Source: Schauerella fraxinea
Lineage (GTDB): Bacteria > Pseudomonadota > Gammaproteobacteria > Burkholderiales > Burkholderiaceae_B
Direction: 5' to 3'
Length of the DNA stretch: 64,000 nt
Assembly (NCBI GenBank): GCA_030849965.1
Contig: JAVDKL010000001.1
Coordinates: forward strand, 186,001-250,000
Shown here: positions 63,763-64,000 of the stretch, one piece after another
Numbering within the stretch: the stretch's first letter is position 1
Layout: the number at the start of each line of letters is the position of its first letter
Program-made: the position numbers and the translations under genes
Notes under the pieces: generated by a model
Databases searched by the model: none
Told to the model about the DNA's origin: nothing
The model's input: the letters and a program-made list of their open reading frames with translations, nothing else

Positions 63763-64000
63763 TGCAGATCTCTTTCAAAAACGCATTCATCGCGGCCATT
63801 CTGACGGCTGTGATCGTGACGCCGGTGTTCGGTTTGCACCTGACGCGTCAGGGCGCCCAAACCATCATGGCGCCCAACTGGAACCTCGTGCTGATCGCCA
63901 TGGCCGTGGTGTTCGTGGGTCAATTGCTGCGGCCCTGGCTGGCATTGCCCTTCAAGGCATTGCGCAGCGCGCTGCCGGTATTGCCGGCATCGCCCGCCCG
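63762..64000 (+). CDS. livM: Branched-chain amino acid ABC transporter permease LivM, 3'-truncated by window edge
   Basis: An open frame from the ATG at 63762, overlapping the livH stop by one base, runs to the end of the window (79 codons): QISFKNAFIAAILTAVIVTPVFGLHL, a periplasmic stretch, then NLVLIAMAVVFVGQLLRPWLALP. Hydrophobic helices and position directly after livH identify the LivM N-terminus. ATPase genes livG and livF are expected beyond the window. Confidence 0.88.
   Translation, partial: MQISFKNAFIAAILTAVIVTPVFGLHLTRQGAQTIMAPNWNLVLIAMAVVFVGQLLRPWLALPFKALRSALPVLPASPA

Noticed and set aside
1-64000. tRNA, rRNA, insertion sequence, prophage or integrase
   Set aside because: None was recognised by eye: no transposase or integrase proteins and no rRNA sequence. 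tRNA genes cannot be wholly excluded without a covariance-model scan.

Overview
The window reads as a chromosomal segment of a GC-rich betaproteobacterium. Order Burkholderiales is likely and a Bordetella/Alcaligenaceae-type lineage is my best guess. This rests on gene order (gmk-rpoZ-spoT, rdgB-hemW, glnA-ntrB-ntrC, ridA-recG-oxyR-dps), a Bug/TctC-type binding protein, OxyR with Cys199 and Cys208, and Burkholderiales-like Fpr and RND proteins. I see no prophage, insertion sequence, CRISPR array, rRNA or tRNA. It is mostly a dense housekeeping and transport chromosome with short junctions.

Layout. 1-4.2 kb: 3' part of an AcrB/MexB-type drug pump gene, overlapped by an OprM-type channel gene. 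4.3-8.1 kb: rlmJ, ugpQ, ppiD. 8.2-12.1 kb: an HxlR regulator divergent from an NmrA-like reductase, tesA and ybbA with overlapping divergent starts, and an EamA exporter. 12.4-14.6 kb: glnHPQ-type glutamine ABC operon. 14.7-18 kb: gmk-rpoZ-spoT (minus). 18-24 kb: SDR, NlpC/P60 peptidase, ggt-yicC, and divergent rph. 24.3-31.8 kb: a block of accessory metabolic and signalling genes (MmgE/PrpD protein, acyl-CoA dehydrogenase, LysR, chemoreceptor, EAL-GGDEF protein) between rph and rdgB-hemW. 34-38 kb: glnA-ntrBC with a sigma-54 promoter and NtrC site. 38-45 kb: LysR/pirin pair, fbpABC iron uptake operon and fpr with Fur-like boxes. 45-49 kb: AtuA-type operon with a TctC binding protein and a divergent LysR. 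49-54 kb: ridA, recG, oxyR, dps, small hydrolase. 54-64 kb: livK paralogue, ugpBAEC, proC, queuosine-precursor-type transporter, livK-livH-livM (cut by the window end).

The functional themes are nitrogen (glnHPQ, glnA, ntrBC, two livK genes, livHM, ggt, proC), glycerophosphodiester use (ugpBAEC plus a detached ugpQ), iron (fbpABC, fpr, Fur boxes) and oxidative stress (oxyR, dps).

Two recurring architectures are the main unusual observations. First, many gene ends, especially convergent ones, carry a short tandem-repeat array, each with an unrelated unit of 12-21 bp (18976, 20249, 24183, 29821, 38038, 45041, 53237). Second, all four ABC operons in which the binding-protein gene precedes a permease gene (gln, fbp, ugp, liv) have a strong stem-loop exactly between those two genes.

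No obviously new defence or biosynthetic system is visible. The least explained loci are the AtuA operon, the repeat-tailed LysR regulator and a possible 32-residue gene at 19915.
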